DNA from: Candidatus Nanopelagicales bacterium | Lineage (GTDB): Bacteria; Actinomycetota; Actinomycetes; S36-B12; GCA-2699445 | Direction: 5' to 3' | Assembly (NCBI GenBank): GCA_030700225.1 | Contig: JAUYJT010000014.1 | Location: forward strand, 1-48,294 | DNA: 48,294 nt | Part shown: one piece after another, positions 10,729-19,471 of the stretch | How positions within the stretch are numbered: position 1 is the stretch's first letter | Layout: every line of letters starts with the position of its first letter | Translations under genes and position numbers: made by a program | Notes under the pieces: model-generated | The model's input: the letters and a program-made list of their open reading frames with translations, nothing else | The model's database searches: none | What the model was told of the DNA's origin: nothing

Positions 10729-12375
10729 CTAGATCTCCTCGGGCACGAGCACGATCGCACCGGACGGGCATTCGTTCACGCAGATCCCGCAGCCCTTGCA
10801 GTAGTCCAGCTTGAACGCGTAGTCGCGGCCGTTGTCGCCTTCGGCGCTGCCGACCTCGAACTTCGAGACCGAGTTGTCCGGGCAAACCCCGAAGCAGTTG
10901 TCACAGTTGAAGCAGTTGCCGCACGACAGGCAACGCCGCGCCTCGAACACCGCATTCGACTCGTCGAGCCCGATCTTCACCTCGTCGAACGAGTTCATCC
11001 TGCGCGCTAGGTCCAAGCTCTCGCGAACCGTGCGAGGGGCGTCGGCGTAGTACCAGGTGTTGAGGCGGTCGAATGACGCGACCTCGGGACGGTCCGGATG
11101 GACGTATGGCTGCCCGCGCAGCCAACCGTCAATGTTGCGCGCGGCGAGCTTCCCATGGCCGATGGCCACCGTGACTGTTCGTTCACTGGGAACCATGTCG
11201 CCGCCCGCGAAGATGCCAGGCGACCCGGTCATCATGCGCGAGTCGACGTCAACTACACCGTCTTCGATCGTCAAGCCGGGGACTCCGTCAAGCAAAGACA
11301 GGTCGACTTCCTGCCCGAGCGCCAGAACGAGCGAATCAGCTTCGAGCTCCTCTATCTCCCCGGTCGGCTGCGGGAAACCTTTGTCGTCAAGTTCCATGCG
11401 TTCTACGGTCATGTGGCCGGCGTCCATGTGCTTGATCGTCGACAGCCACTTCATCAGGACGCCTTCCTCAAGCGCGCCCTCCACCTCGTCATCGTGCGCT
11501 GGCATGCGGTCCCGCGTCCGCCGGTAGACCACGACCGACTCTTCAGCGCCCAGCCGCTTGGCGGTACGCGCGGCATCCATGGCTGTGTTGCCGCCGCCGT
11601 ACACGACGACGTGGCGCCCGAGCAGAGGCTTGTCCTGGCCTTCCATGCTCCGCAGGAGGCTGACCGCGTCCAGGACCTTGGCTGAGCTGCCCGCCGGGAT
11701 GTAGGCGCGCTTGCCTATGTGCGCCCCTACCGCCAGGAACACGGCGTCGAACCCGCCACCCTTCTTCGCCTCCAGCACGTGGTCAACGCGGGTGTCAAGC
11801 TCCAGAGTCACGCCCATGTCGAGGATCCGCGCCACTTCCGCGTCGAGTACATCCCGCGGCAACCGATATGTGGGGATACCGAAGCGCAGCATCCCGCCCG
11901 CCTTCGGGCCGGCGTCCTTGATGACGACCTCATGACCTAGCAGCCTCAGGTGGTATGCGGCCGAAAGCCCGGACGGACCCGCGCCGATGACCAGTACGCG
12001 CTTGCCCGAATCCTGGGCCGCGACGGGGACGCGCCACCCCTCCCGGAGAGCCATGTCCCCGAGGAACTGCTCCACGGAGTTGATCCCAACCGGCTTGTCG
12101 AGTTGGCCACGATTGCACGCCTTCTGGCAAGGGTGATAGCAGACCCGTCCCATCACCGCGGGCATGGGGTTGTCCCGCGTCAAGATCCGCCAGGCGGCTT
12201 CGTAGTCACCACTCTCGGCCTCGAAGAGCCAGCCCTGGATGTTCTCCCCCGCAGGGCACGCGTCGTTGCAAGGGGGCAACGAATTTCGGTAGACGGGCCG
12301 TTTCGTCCGCCACGATCCAGTCTTGTTCGCCAGGCTGGATCCGACATCGAGCGTGATCGCGAACGGCTTGTCCAT
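10729..12375 (-). CDS. GltD-like NAD(P)H oxidoreductase fused to a two-cluster ferredoxin domain
   Basis: A 548-residue iron-sulfur flavoprotein. The N-terminal Fer4_20 region has CNDACPAG and CYHPCQKACNRG. The FAD motif is VIGAGPSGLSAAYHL (about 127-141). The NAD(P)H motif is VVYGGGNTAMDAAR, and a second FAD contact is IFAGGDM. The C-terminal 90 residues carry CLSCGNCFNCDNCFGVCP and CKGCGICVNECP, cysteines for two [4Fe-4S] clusters. The layout resembles the glutamate synthase small subunit joined to the delta (ferredoxin) subunit of 2-oxoacid oxidoreductases. Its position after alpha and beta suggests it links NAD(P)H with the oxidoreductase. Start: ATG 12375 overlapping the beta stop (TGATG), with GGAG upstream; GTG 12378 is possible. 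Confidence 0.85.
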   Translation of the reverse strand: MDKPFAITLDVGSSLANKTGSWRTKRPVYRNSLPPCNDACPAGENIQGWLFEAESGDYEAAWRILTRDNPMPAVMGRVCYHPCQKACNRGQLDKPVGINSVEQFLGDMALREGWRVPVAAQDSGKRVLVIGAGPSGLSAAYHLRLLGHEVVIKDAGPKAGGMLRFGIPTYRLPRDVLDAEVARILDMGVTLELDTRVDHVLEAKKGGGFDAVFLAVGAHIGKRAYIPAGSSAKVLDAVSLLRSMEGQDKPLLGRHVVVYGGGNTAMDAARTAKRLGAEESVVVYRRTRDRMPAHDDEVEGALEEGVLMKWLSTIKHMDAGHMTVERMELDDKGFPQPTGEIEELEADSLVLALGQEVDLSLLDGVPGLTIEDGVVDVDSRMMTGSPGIFAGGDMVPSERTVTVAIGHGKLAARNIDGWLRGQPYVHPDRPEVASFDRLNTWYYADAPRTVRESLDLARRMNSFDEVKIGLDESNAVFEARRCLSCGNCFNCDNCFGVCPDNSVSKFEVGSAEGDNGRDYAFKLDYCKGCGICVNECPSGAIVLVPEEI

Positions 12376-13376
12376 CACGACTCCTCCTCATCCGGCAGGA
12401 GCCCGTAGCGCTCGATGTTGCGATCGGCCGCCGCCTGAATCTTGGCGATGACCTCGGTGGCCGGCTCATCACCGAACAGATGGGAGTATCGCTTCTGCCT
12501 GCGCAAGTACTCGTCCACCGGGACGCGCCGCCTGATCTTCGAAACGCTAACCACTTCCCCATTTCTGGCTTCGAACACGGGGAAGACCCCAGATTCCTTG
12601 GCCAGCCTGGACAACAGGATCGTCTCCCGGGACTCCGATCCCCAGCCCAGAGGGCAGGGCACGAGGACATGCAGGTAGCGGGCGCCACGAATCGACATCG
12701 CTGTCGCGACCTTGTCCTCCAGATCGCGCAGGTCGGCCACAGTCGCGGTGGCGACGTAGGGGATTTCGTGAGCCATGGCGATTCTGGGCATGTCCTTGCC
12801 CTGTCCGAACTCATTCCCCGGATGCGGCCCGACGGCCTGTGTGGTCATGGTCTTCGCGGCCGGCGGCGTCGCACCGGATCGTTGAATACCGGTGTTCATG
12901 TAGGCGCCGTTGTCGTAGCAGATGAACAACACGTCATCGTTGCGGTCGAACATCCCCGACAGCGGTCCGAAACCGATGTCCACGGTGCCACCGTCGCCGG
13001 CCTGACCGACGACGCGGATGTCTTCTCGGCCCTTCGCCTTGAGAGCGGCCGCGACACCCGCCGCGACGGCCGCAGCGTTTCCGAATACCGAATGCAGCCA
13101 GGGGATCTGCCAGCTCGTCTCCGGGTACGGCGTGGTGAACACCTCCAGGCAGCCTGTCGCATTCACCGCGATGAGCTTGCCGTTGGTCGCGCGAACCGCC
13201 GCGTCGATCGCATAACGCGCGCCGAGCGCCTCACCGCACCCCTGGCACGCGCGGTGACCACTGGTGATCGCGTTGCTCCGGTCCGCGTCGGATTGAACGC
13301 TGCGTGCCGATTCGTCGACGAGCCGGTTCCCGACCGCGAATGATCCGACTTGGTAGAACTTGATTGGCGTATTCAT
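12375..13376 (-). CDS. porB: 2-oxoacid (pyruvate-type):ferredoxin oxidoreductase, beta subunit
   Basis: Thiamine-diphosphate-binding subunit (333 residues). CQGCGEALGARY near residue 45 and the later GCLEVFTTPYPETSW carry the cysteines expected for the catalytic-core [4Fe-4S] cluster. The TPP/Mg motif runs GDGGTVDIGFGPLSGM to YDNGAYMNTGIQRS, the version typical of pyruvate synthase beta chains. The substrate could still be another 2-oxoacid. It overlaps the alpha stop by four bases (ATGA), indicating translational coupling. The reaction is 2-oxoacid + CoA to acyl-CoA + CO2 with reduction of ferredoxin; in reverse it fixes CO2. Confidence 0.92.
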   Translation of the reverse strand: MNTPIKFYQVGSFAVGNRLVDESARSVQSDADRSNAITSGHRACQGCGEALGARYAIDAAVRATNGKLIAVNATGCLEVFTTPYPETSWQIPWLHSVFGNAAAVAAGVAAALKAKGREDIRVVGQAGDGGTVDIGFGPLSGMFDRNDDVLFICYDNGAYMNTGIQRSGATPPAAKTMTTQAVGPHPGNEFGQGKDMPRIAMAHEIPYVATATVADLRDLEDKVATAMSIRGARYLHVLVPCPLGWGSESRETILLSRLAKESGVFPVFEARNGEVVSVSKIRRRVPVDEYLRRQKRYSHLFGDEPATEVIAKIQAAADRNIERYGLLPDEEES

Positions 13377-14632
13377 CCGGTCCCCCCGGCGCCACCCGCA
13401 GGACCAAGGTCCCGCAGGATGTTCTCAGCCGCCGGGCCGGACCTGCGTTTCCCTCGTACTCGTTCAAGCTCTCGGTCCACCAGATCGTGACGCAGATTCA
13501 GGAAGGTTAGATCAGCCAGCCGACCAGCCTCAGCGTCGTTGATCATCCCGGACAGGGCACTCTTCAGGATCGGCCGCCCGCCCAGCCCGGCGATGACCGT
13601 GTACGTCTGGATCGGCAACCCCGCGAGCGCCGTTCGGACGTCGGCCGAGACGATCCCGCCGATCCCGACAGCGAATGCGCGCTCCAGGACCACGACCGTC
13701 TTGGCGCCAATCAGCGCATCGTGCACGGCGGCGACGGGGAAGGGCCGGAATGACTTCAGCCCAAGAACACCGATCTTGCGTCCATCGTCACGGAGTTCGT
13801 CTACGGCATCCTTGAGCGTGCCGAGCACCGAGCCGAGGGCGACAACGACGGTCTCCGCGTCCTCCAGCCGGTACGGCCCAACCAGTCCCCCGCTCGCGCG
13901 CCCCGTCACTTCCTCGAACTCCGCGGCTATCTGAGGGATCTCCTCCAGAGCCTGCATCTGCCGCACATGTGCCAGAAACCGGACTTCGGTGAAAGCCTCC
14001 GGACCGACCATCGCGCCGATTGACACAGGGTCGTCCGGATCGAGCACTTCCTGGGGCTCGAACGGTGGCAGGAACTGGTCGACCATCTCGGCTGTGGGGA
14101 TGTCTACGTCCTCGAACGCGTGCGTCAGGATGAACCCGTCCATGCACACCATGACCGGCAGCGAGACCGACTCGGCCAGGCGGAATGCCTGGATGTGCAG
14201 ATCGGCAGCCTCCTGGTTGTCTTCCGCGAAGAGCTGGATCCAGCCGCAATCGCGCTGGCTCATGCTGTCGGTCTGATCGTTCCAGATGTTGATCGGGGCG
14301 CCGATCGCCCTGTTGGCCACTGTCATGACGATAGGCAGCCCTAGGCCTGATGCGTTGTACACGGCCTCCGCCATGAACAACAGACCCTGACTGGCCGTGG
14401 CTGTGTAGGTACGCGCCCCCCCTGCGGACGATCCGATCGCGACGCTCATGGCGGAGAACTCACTGTCGACGTTGACGAACTCGCAGGGCGATAGCTCACC
14501 GGACTTCACCAGCTTGCTGAGTGCTTCGACGATGTGGGTTTGAGGGGAGATGGGGTACGCGCAGATCACTTCCGGGTGGCACAGGCGCACCGCTTGGGCA
14601 ACTGCCTGTGAGCCTTCAATCTGTCGACGCAT
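13373..14632 (-). CDS. porA: 2-oxoacid (pyruvate-type):ferredoxin oxidoreductase, alpha subunit
   Basis: The 419-residue alpha subunit carries the pyrimidine-binding half of the TPP site. Signatures are the N-terminal EGSQAVAQAVRLCHPEVICAYPISPQTH, then FVNVDSEFSAMSVAIGSSAGGARTYTATASQGLLFM and PINIWNDQTDSMSQRDCGWIQLFAEDNQE. The C-terminal transketolase-like domain has VVVALGSVLGTLKDAVDE. ATG at 14632 is preferred because family similarity begins there; it overlaps the end of the gamma gene by 17 bases and has AAAGGA upstream. The arrangement gamma-alpha-beta with separate subunits is the archaeal/anaerobe type, not the fused one-chain form. Confidence 0.92.
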   Translation of the reverse strand: MRRQIEGSQAVAQAVRLCHPEVICAYPISPQTHIVEALSKLVKSGELSPCEFVNVDSEFSAMSVAIGSSAGGARTYTATASQGLLFMAEAVYNASGLGLPIVMTVANRAIGAPINIWNDQTDSMSQRDCGWIQLFAEDNQEAADLHIQAFRLAESVSLPVMVCMDGFILTHAFEDVDIPTAEMVDQFLPPFEPQEVLDPDDPVSIGAMVGPEAFTEVRFLAHVRQMQALEEIPQIAAEFEEVTGRASGGLVGPYRLEDAETVVVALGSVLGTLKDAVDELRDDGRKIGVLGLKSFRPFPVAAVHDALIGAKTVVVLERAFAVGIGGIVSADVRTALAGLPIQTYTVIAGLGGRPILKSALSGMINDAEAGRLADLTFLNLRHDLVDRELERVRGKRRSGPAAENILRDLGPAGGAGGTG

Positions 14633-15206
14633 GCGCCCGGTCCTTTCGCTTCGAGCTGACATGGTCATAGGCCTCGCGAGCTCCGGCCTCATTCGCCCTG
14701 GCGACATCCTCCCGGAATCGCTCGCTGATCGCCTCGACTACATCCTCCAGCGAGACTTCCCGAATCATGGCGGCCAACCCGCCGAGGAGAACCGCGTTCG
14801 GCAGGGGCCTGCCTACGTGCCTCATGGCGATCTCCGTCGCCGACACGGTGACCAGCCGCTCGGGATCATGAGCGGCCGCGAACTCCCCAAGACCCAGGTC
14901 TTCGAACGACTTGTTCGTGTTGACGATCACGTAGCCCTCCTGGGGAAAGCCCGACAGAAGGTCCACCGAATGCAGCAGTGTGACGTCTTGGATCACCAGG
15001 GCGTCAGGCACAATAATCGGCTCCCGGATCCTGATGGGCTTGTCGCTGATCCTGCAGTACGACACCACTGGCGCCCCCGTGCGCTCCGAACCGAAGTTCG
15101 GGAACGCCTGGGCGAACCGCCCGCCCTTGAACGCGGCAACCGATAGCAGCTCCGCGGCGGTCACTACACCCTGACCACCTCGACCGTGGACCCTGACCTG
15201 GAACAC
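14616..15206 (-). CDS. porC: 2-oxoacid:ferredoxin oxidoreductase, gamma subunit
   Basis: The 196-residue gamma subunit opens with VRVHGRGGQGVVTAAELL, the glycine-rich family signature, followed by FAQAFPNFGSERTGAPVVSYCRI. It ends in a charged tail not found in most relatives (VSSKRKDRAHASTD), which is the part that overlaps the alpha start. It begins with GTG and a strong GAGGAG sequence. It is the first gene of a five-gene unit (gamma, alpha, beta, GltD-like, GlpD-like). The 92 bases between it and the serA stop leave room for its own promoter, but I see no convincing boxes. Confidence 0.92.
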   Translation of the reverse strand: MFQVRVHGRGGQGVVTAAELLSVAAFKGGRFAQAFPNFGSERTGAPVVSYCRISDKPIRIREPIIVPDALVIQDVTLLHSVDLLSGFPQEGYVIVNTNKSFEDLGLGEFAAAHDPERLVTVSATEIAMRHVGRPLPNAVLLGGLAAMIREVSLEDVVEAISERFREDVARANEAGAREAYDHVSSKRKDRAHASTD

Positions 15207-15298
15207 GGCGCCTCCTCATCAAACGCCGCCGAGCTGGTCACCCGGTTGCGCATTTCACCCTAGTCAGTCAAGGGGTGGGAAGCATGCCGTTGAAGCGG

Positions 15299-16885
15299 TC
15301 AGTCCAGATCTACCGCCCGTCCGAAGTCGGCACCGATCTCGCGAGTGATCTCGTCGGCAATTCCCGACGGTATAGCCGAATCAACGGTCAGAACGGTCAA
15401 GGCCTGCCCACCGGCGCCTGTTCTGCCGACCTGCATCCCAGCGATGTTGATGGCCTCGTCGCCGAGAATGTGGCCCAACTGCCCGACGACACCGGGCCGG
15501 TCTTCGTGCCCGAGAAAGAACATGTGCTCGCTGATAGCTACGTCCAGGTCGACTCCGTCAACTTCAACGAGTTTCAGCTCGTTGTGGGGTCCGACGACTG
15601 TGCCACCAACCAGCGACGAATTCCCGTCGGCCAGTGTGGTCCTGACGCGGACCTCCAAGCGATGGTCGGGGCTCTCAGCGTCAGTGATCAGGCAGACGTG
15701 GATGCCACGTTCCTTCGCCATCACCGGGGCGTTGACGTATGAAACCGGATCGTCAACCAGTTGTCCCAGAATCCCCTTCAGAGCCGCCAGCTCAAGGACG
15801 CGCACGTCCTCAGTGGCAACTTCACCCAAGACTTCTACGTCCACCCGCTCGATCGCCCCGGCGGACAGCGCGCATGCGATGGACCCGAGTTGCTCGGCCA
15901 AGGGAAGCAGCGGCTTGACACATTCCGCCAGGACTCCGCCCTGGACGTTCACGGCGTCGGGGACGAGCTCTCCCTCCAGCGCTAGCCGTACCGATCTGGC
16001 TACCGACAGACCAGCCTTCTCCTGGGCCTCATCCGTGCTAGCTCCCAAGTGGGGAGTGGCCACGACGTTCTCCAGAGCGAACAACGGCGAGTCCGTGCAG
16101 GGCTCTTTGGAGTAAACGTCAACGCCAGCGCCAGCCACACGTCCTTCAACGATCGCCTCGTAAAGTGCCGCCTCATCCACGATGCCGCCCCGCGCGGCGT
16201 TGATGATGCGGACGGTGGGCTTCACCTTGCGCAACGCGTCATCGCCGATGAGTCCGAGCGTCTCGGAGGTCTTTGGCAGATGGACGGTGATGAAGTCCGA
16301 CTCGGCCAGCAGCTCATCCAGTTCGACGATCTTCACGCCGAGCTGGGCGGCGCGAGCTGGCTGCACGAACGGGTCATAGGCGATGATCCGCACTCCGAAC
16401 GAACTGATCCGCTGAGCGACCAGAGTCCCGATCCGTCCGAACCCGACTATCCCTACGACCTTGTCCGCCATTTCCACGCCGCTGAACTTCGACCGTTTCC
16501 ACTCGCCTCGGGCGAGCGCCTCGTTGGCGGGAACGATGTTGCGGGCGCAGGCCAGAATCAGTGCTACTGCAAGTTCAGCCGCGCTCACGACGTTGGACGT
16601 GGGCGCGTTGACAACCATGACACCGGCCTGTGTGGCTGCCTTGACGTCGACGTTGTCCAGACCGACACCGGCACGGGCGATCACCTTCAAGTTGCGGGCG
16701 GCCGCTAGGGCTTCGGCATCGACCTTCGTGGCGGACCGGACGAGGATGGCGTCAACGTCAGCGATCGCCGGCAGCAACTGCCCCCGGTCAGACCCGTCGC
16801 AGTACCTCACTTCGAACTCGGGGCCCAAGGCCTCGACCGTCGCGGGCGATAGTTCTTCCGCGATCAACACGATCGGTTTCGTCAC
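15299..16885 (-). CDS. serA: D-3-phosphoglycerate dehydrogenase
   Basis: First enzyme of serine synthesis: NAD-dependent oxidation of 3-phosphoglycerate. It is the 528-residue long form typical of actinobacteria. Visible parts are ARAGVGLDNVDV, the NAD motif VGIVGFGRIGTLVAQR (about 145-160), the catalytic Arg in NAARGGIVDEAAL, an active-site Glu in the AGAGVDVYSKEP region, and catalytic His in TPHLGASTDEAQ. These are followed by the intervening domain and a C-terminal ACT domain (FLGHEDRPGVVGQLGHILGD). GTG at 16885 has GGGAG five bases upstream and yields the expected N-terminus. It is divergent from the GH13 gene. Confidence 0.95.
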   Translation of the reverse strand: MTKPIVLIAEELSPATVEALGPEFEVRYCDGSDRGQLLPAIADVDAILVRSATKVDAEALAAARNLKVIARAGVGLDNVDVKAATQAGVMVVNAPTSNVVSAAELAVALILACARNIVPANEALARGEWKRSKFSGVEMADKVVGIVGFGRIGTLVAQRISSFGVRIIAYDPFVQPARAAQLGVKIVELDELLAESDFITVHLPKTSETLGLIGDDALRKVKPTVRIINAARGGIVDEAALYEAIVEGRVAGAGVDVYSKEPCTDSPLFALENVVATPHLGASTDEAQEKAGLSVARSVRLALEGELVPDAVNVQGGVLAECVKPLLPLAEQLGSIACALSAGAIERVDVEVLGEVATEDVRVLELAALKGILGQLVDDPVSYVNAPVMAKERGIHVCLITDAESPDHRLEVRVRTTLADGNSSLVGGTVVGPHNELKLVEVDGVDLDVAISEHMFFLGHEDRPGVVGQLGHILGDEAINIAGMQVGRTGAGGQALTVLTVDSAIPSGIADEITREIGADFGRAVDLD

Positions 16886-17000
16886 GGCGGCTCCCAGCGT
16901 GCGGTTGTGGCGAGTCGCGACGCCCATTCCGGCGGCGCGAACCCCGGACGCTTGGGATTCTACCCACCGGCCTGATAGCGACTGCTGCTACGTTCCGATC

Positions 17001-18296
17001 GTGGCCTGGGCAGACGACGTGATCTGGTGGCAGGTGTACCCGCTCGGCTTCACGGGCGCCCATCCTGGCGGGGCCATCGGCCGGACTCTGCGCTATCTGG
17101 AGCCGTGGTTGGACTACGCCATCGAACTGGGCTGCTCCGGTCTGGCGCTGGGCCCAGTGTTCGAATCTGAGTCGCACGGGTACGACACGATCGACCATTT
17201 CCGAATCGATCCGAGGTTAGGCGCACAGGAGGACTTCGACAGCCTCGTCACCGCTGCTCACGACCGGGGGATGCGTGTCCTGCTCGACGGCGTGTTCAAC
17301 CACGTCGGTCGTGGACATGCCCAATTCCAGGCGGCCCTCGAAGCCGGTCCCGAGTCGGAGGCGGCCCGCTGGTTCCGCCTCCAGCGAAGGGAACCCGAAC
17401 CGGTGTACGAGGCGTTCGAGGGCCATGAGGACCTGATCAACCTGAACCACTCCGAGCCATCAGTCGCCGACTACGTCTCGCGCGTCATGGAGTACTGGCT
17501 CGACCGCGGAGCCGATGGCTGGCGACTCGATGCCGCCTACGCGGTCCCTGTCCAGTTCTGGCAGACCGTGACCGGCCGGGTCCGGGACAGGCGACCTGAG
17601 GCGTGGTTCTTGGCTGAAGTCCTTCACGGCGACTACGCGGAATTCGCTGCCGAGTCCGGCGTGGATTCGGTGACGCAATACGAGTTGTGGAAGGCGACGT
17701 GGAGCAGCCTCAACGACGTCAACTTCTTCGAGCTCGCCTGGGCGATTGAGCGCCACGACGGTTTCGCCGAGCAATTCCTGCCGCTCACGTTCGTCGGCAA
17801 CCACGACGTCACCCGCCTGGCCAGCGTGCTGAACGATCCCCGGCACATAGGCCACGCCCTGGCGATACTGTTCACAATCGCCGGCATCCCATCGGTCTAC
17901 TACGGCGACGAGCAGGCCTTCCAGGGCGTGAAGGAGGAGCGGTTCGGCGGCGACGATGCCGTCCGGCCCGAGTTCCCCGCCTCCGCGGAGGATCTCGCAC
18001 CATTTGGCTGGCCGACCTACCGGCTGCACCAGGAACTGATCGCCCTAAGGCGGCGGCACCGCTGGCTGACCTGTTGCTCCACGACGCAGCTCCACCTGAC
18101 GAACGCGGCCTTCGCCTACCGGTCCACCGCGCGCGACGGCGACGGCTCGTTGACTGTCCTGCTGAATCTGTCAGACGATCCCGTGCGCTTCCCGGTTGAC
18201 CTGGGTGGCACCCGCACCGAGGCCGAGTCCGGTCGGGCGGACGACCCCGCACTCGTCGACGGGCACGGCTGGCGGATCCTGGTCGAGGCTCCGTGA
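17001..18296 (+). CDS. GH13 alpha-amylase family glycoside hydrolase
   Basis: A cytosolic 431-residue (beta/alpha)8 enzyme acting on alpha-glucans or alpha-glucosides. Conserved regions are visible: VLLDGVFNHVG (region I), DGWRLDAAYAVP (nucleophile Asp), WFLAEVLHGDY (acid/base Glu) and FVGNHDVTRL (third carboxylate Asp). The C-terminal beta domain is short. It starts DVIWWQVYPLGFTG, without a signal peptide. GTG at 17001 begins the conserved N-terminus; no good Shine-Dalgarno is visible. The exact specificity (alpha-glucosidase, trehalose-related or maltodextrin-active) cannot be settled from these motifs. Confidence 0.88.
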   Translation: MAWADDVIWWQVYPLGFTGAHPGGAIGRTLRYLEPWLDYAIELGCSGLALGPVFESESHGYDTIDHFRIDPRLGAQEDFDSLVTAAHDRGMRVLLDGVFNHVGRGHAQFQAALEAGPESEAARWFRLQRREPEPVYEAFEGHEDLINLNHSEPSVADYVSRVMEYWLDRGADGWRLDAAYAVPVQFWQTVTGRVRDRRPEAWFLAEVLHGDYAEFAAESGVDSVTQYELWKATWSSLNDVNFFELAWAIERHDGFAEQFLPLTFVGNHDVTRLASVLNDPRHIGHALAILFTIAGIPSVYYGDEQAFQGVKEERFGGDDAVRPEFPASAEDLAPFGWPTYRLHQELIALRRRHRWLTCCSTTQLHLTNAAFAYRSTARDGDGSLTVLLNLSDDPVRFPVDLGGTRTEAESGRADDPALVDGHGWRILVEAP

Positions 18297-18354
18297 CCCG
18301 ATGCCCCCTCATCCGCAGGTTCAGTCGAGCCGCTCACGATCCGACAATGGTGTT

Positions 18355-19404
18355 GTGGGTTCGCTGAGTACTGTGCGACGCCGTCGAATGAGTGCCGCCG
18401 CGGGAGCCGCGATCGTCGCTGCCGCCTTGGGCGCGAGCATCGTCACCGCACCCGTAGGTGCAGCGCCTGTGGCGGCGAACGCCAATCCGGCTCGCCAAGC
18501 GTCGGGCACGTCGGTTTCCGGTACAGTGCCGGGCACGAACTGCCCACTGTTCCCCGCCAACAACTACTGGCGGACGCCGATCAGGGACGCCAAGGTCCAC
18601 CGCCGCTCGAAGCGGTGGGTGCGCGCGATCGGCGGCGGGAAGCTGCACCCTGACTTTGGTCCATCGTTCGGAGAACAAGCCATCCCATACGGGATTCCGT
18701 TCAACGTCGTGCGGAACGCCCACGTCACCGCGCGAGTGACCTTCGACTACGACGACGAGAGCGATCACGTCCGTTACCCTCTCGGGTCTGACATCGTCCT
18801 CGAAGGTGGACCCGGCGCCGACGGCGATCGTCACGCGATCATCGTCAACGCGGACACTTGCACCCTCTACGAGACCTGGGCCACCGAGCGCCGCGGCTCA
18901 CGCTGGCACGCCGGATCGGGGGCAGTGTGGGATCTGCGCTCCAACGCACTGCGGCCAAGGGAGTGGACGTCGGCCGATGCGGCGGGCCTGCCGATCCTGC
19001 CGGGGCTGCTGCGATACGACGAAGTGCGCGCGGGCAAGGTCAAGCACGCGATTCGCTTCACCGCGCCCGTGACCCGCGACCGGTTCATCTGGCCCGCCCG
19101 TCATCGGGCCGGGGCGACCGACAGCGCGGGCTACCCGCCGATGGGCGCCCGGTTCAGGCTGAAGAAGTCCTTCTCTCTGGTCGGCTGGTCCCGGGACGCC
19201 CGGGTCGTACTGAAGGCGATGAAGAGGTTCGGGCTGGTTCTAGCGGATAACGGCGCCGCCTGGTACTTCCAAGGAACGTCCGACGAGCGTTGGCCTGTGG
19301 CCTTGGTCAGCGAACTCAAGCAGATCCCGGCGCGTTCGTTCGTGGCTGTCGCGACCGCCGGGATGAAGATCCGTCCCTGGTCAGGCCGCGCTCGTCGGCC
19401 GTAG
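18355..19404 (+). CDS. Secreted protein of unknown function, paralogue 1
   Basis: About 349 residues with an N-terminal signal peptide: an Arg-rich start (VRRRR), an Ala/Val hydrophobic core and an AQA-like cleavage region after GAAPVAA. The mature part starts with FPANNYWRTPI and has GSDIVLEGGPGADGDRHAIIV, LYETWATERRGSRW, AVWDLRSN, TSADAAGLPILPGLLRYDEV and HAIRFTAP. The next gene has the same blocks, so the two are tandem paralogues. Catalytic residues are not recognised; the mixed beta-rich pattern would suit a carbohydrate-surface protein. GTG 18355 is a provisional start; ATG 18301, GTG 18373 and ATG 18388 are in frame. Confidence 0.7.
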   Translation: MGSLSTVRRRRMSAAAGAAIVAAALGASIVTAPVGAAPVAANANPARQASGTSVSGTVPGTNCPLFPANNYWRTPIRDAKVHRRSKRWVRAIGGGKLHPDFGPSFGEQAIPYGIPFNVVRNAHVTARVTFDYDDESDHVRYPLGSDIVLEGGPGADGDRHAIIVNADTCTLYETWATERRGSRWHAGSGAVWDLRSNALRPREWTSADAAGLPILPGLLRYDEVRAGKVKHAIRFTAPVTRDRFIWPARHRAGATDSAGYPPMGARFRLKKSFSLVGWSRDARVVLKAMKRFGLVLADNGAAWYFQGTSDERWPVALVSELKQIPARSFVAVATAGMKIRPWSGRARRP

Positions 19405-19471
19405 CCCGGCCCCAGCCGATTCGGCCGACTTGACCCGGGGTCGATCGCAACCGCCGAAGTAGGATTGGTGA

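Noticed and set aside
12480-13343. 287-codon plus-strand frame over the beta-subunit gene
   Set aside because: Arg/His-rich composition, no recognisable domain, fully antisense to porB.
15345-16115. 256-codon plus-strand frame over serA
   Set aside because: Ser/Thr-rich low-complexity shadow of serA with no promoter or ribosome binding site.
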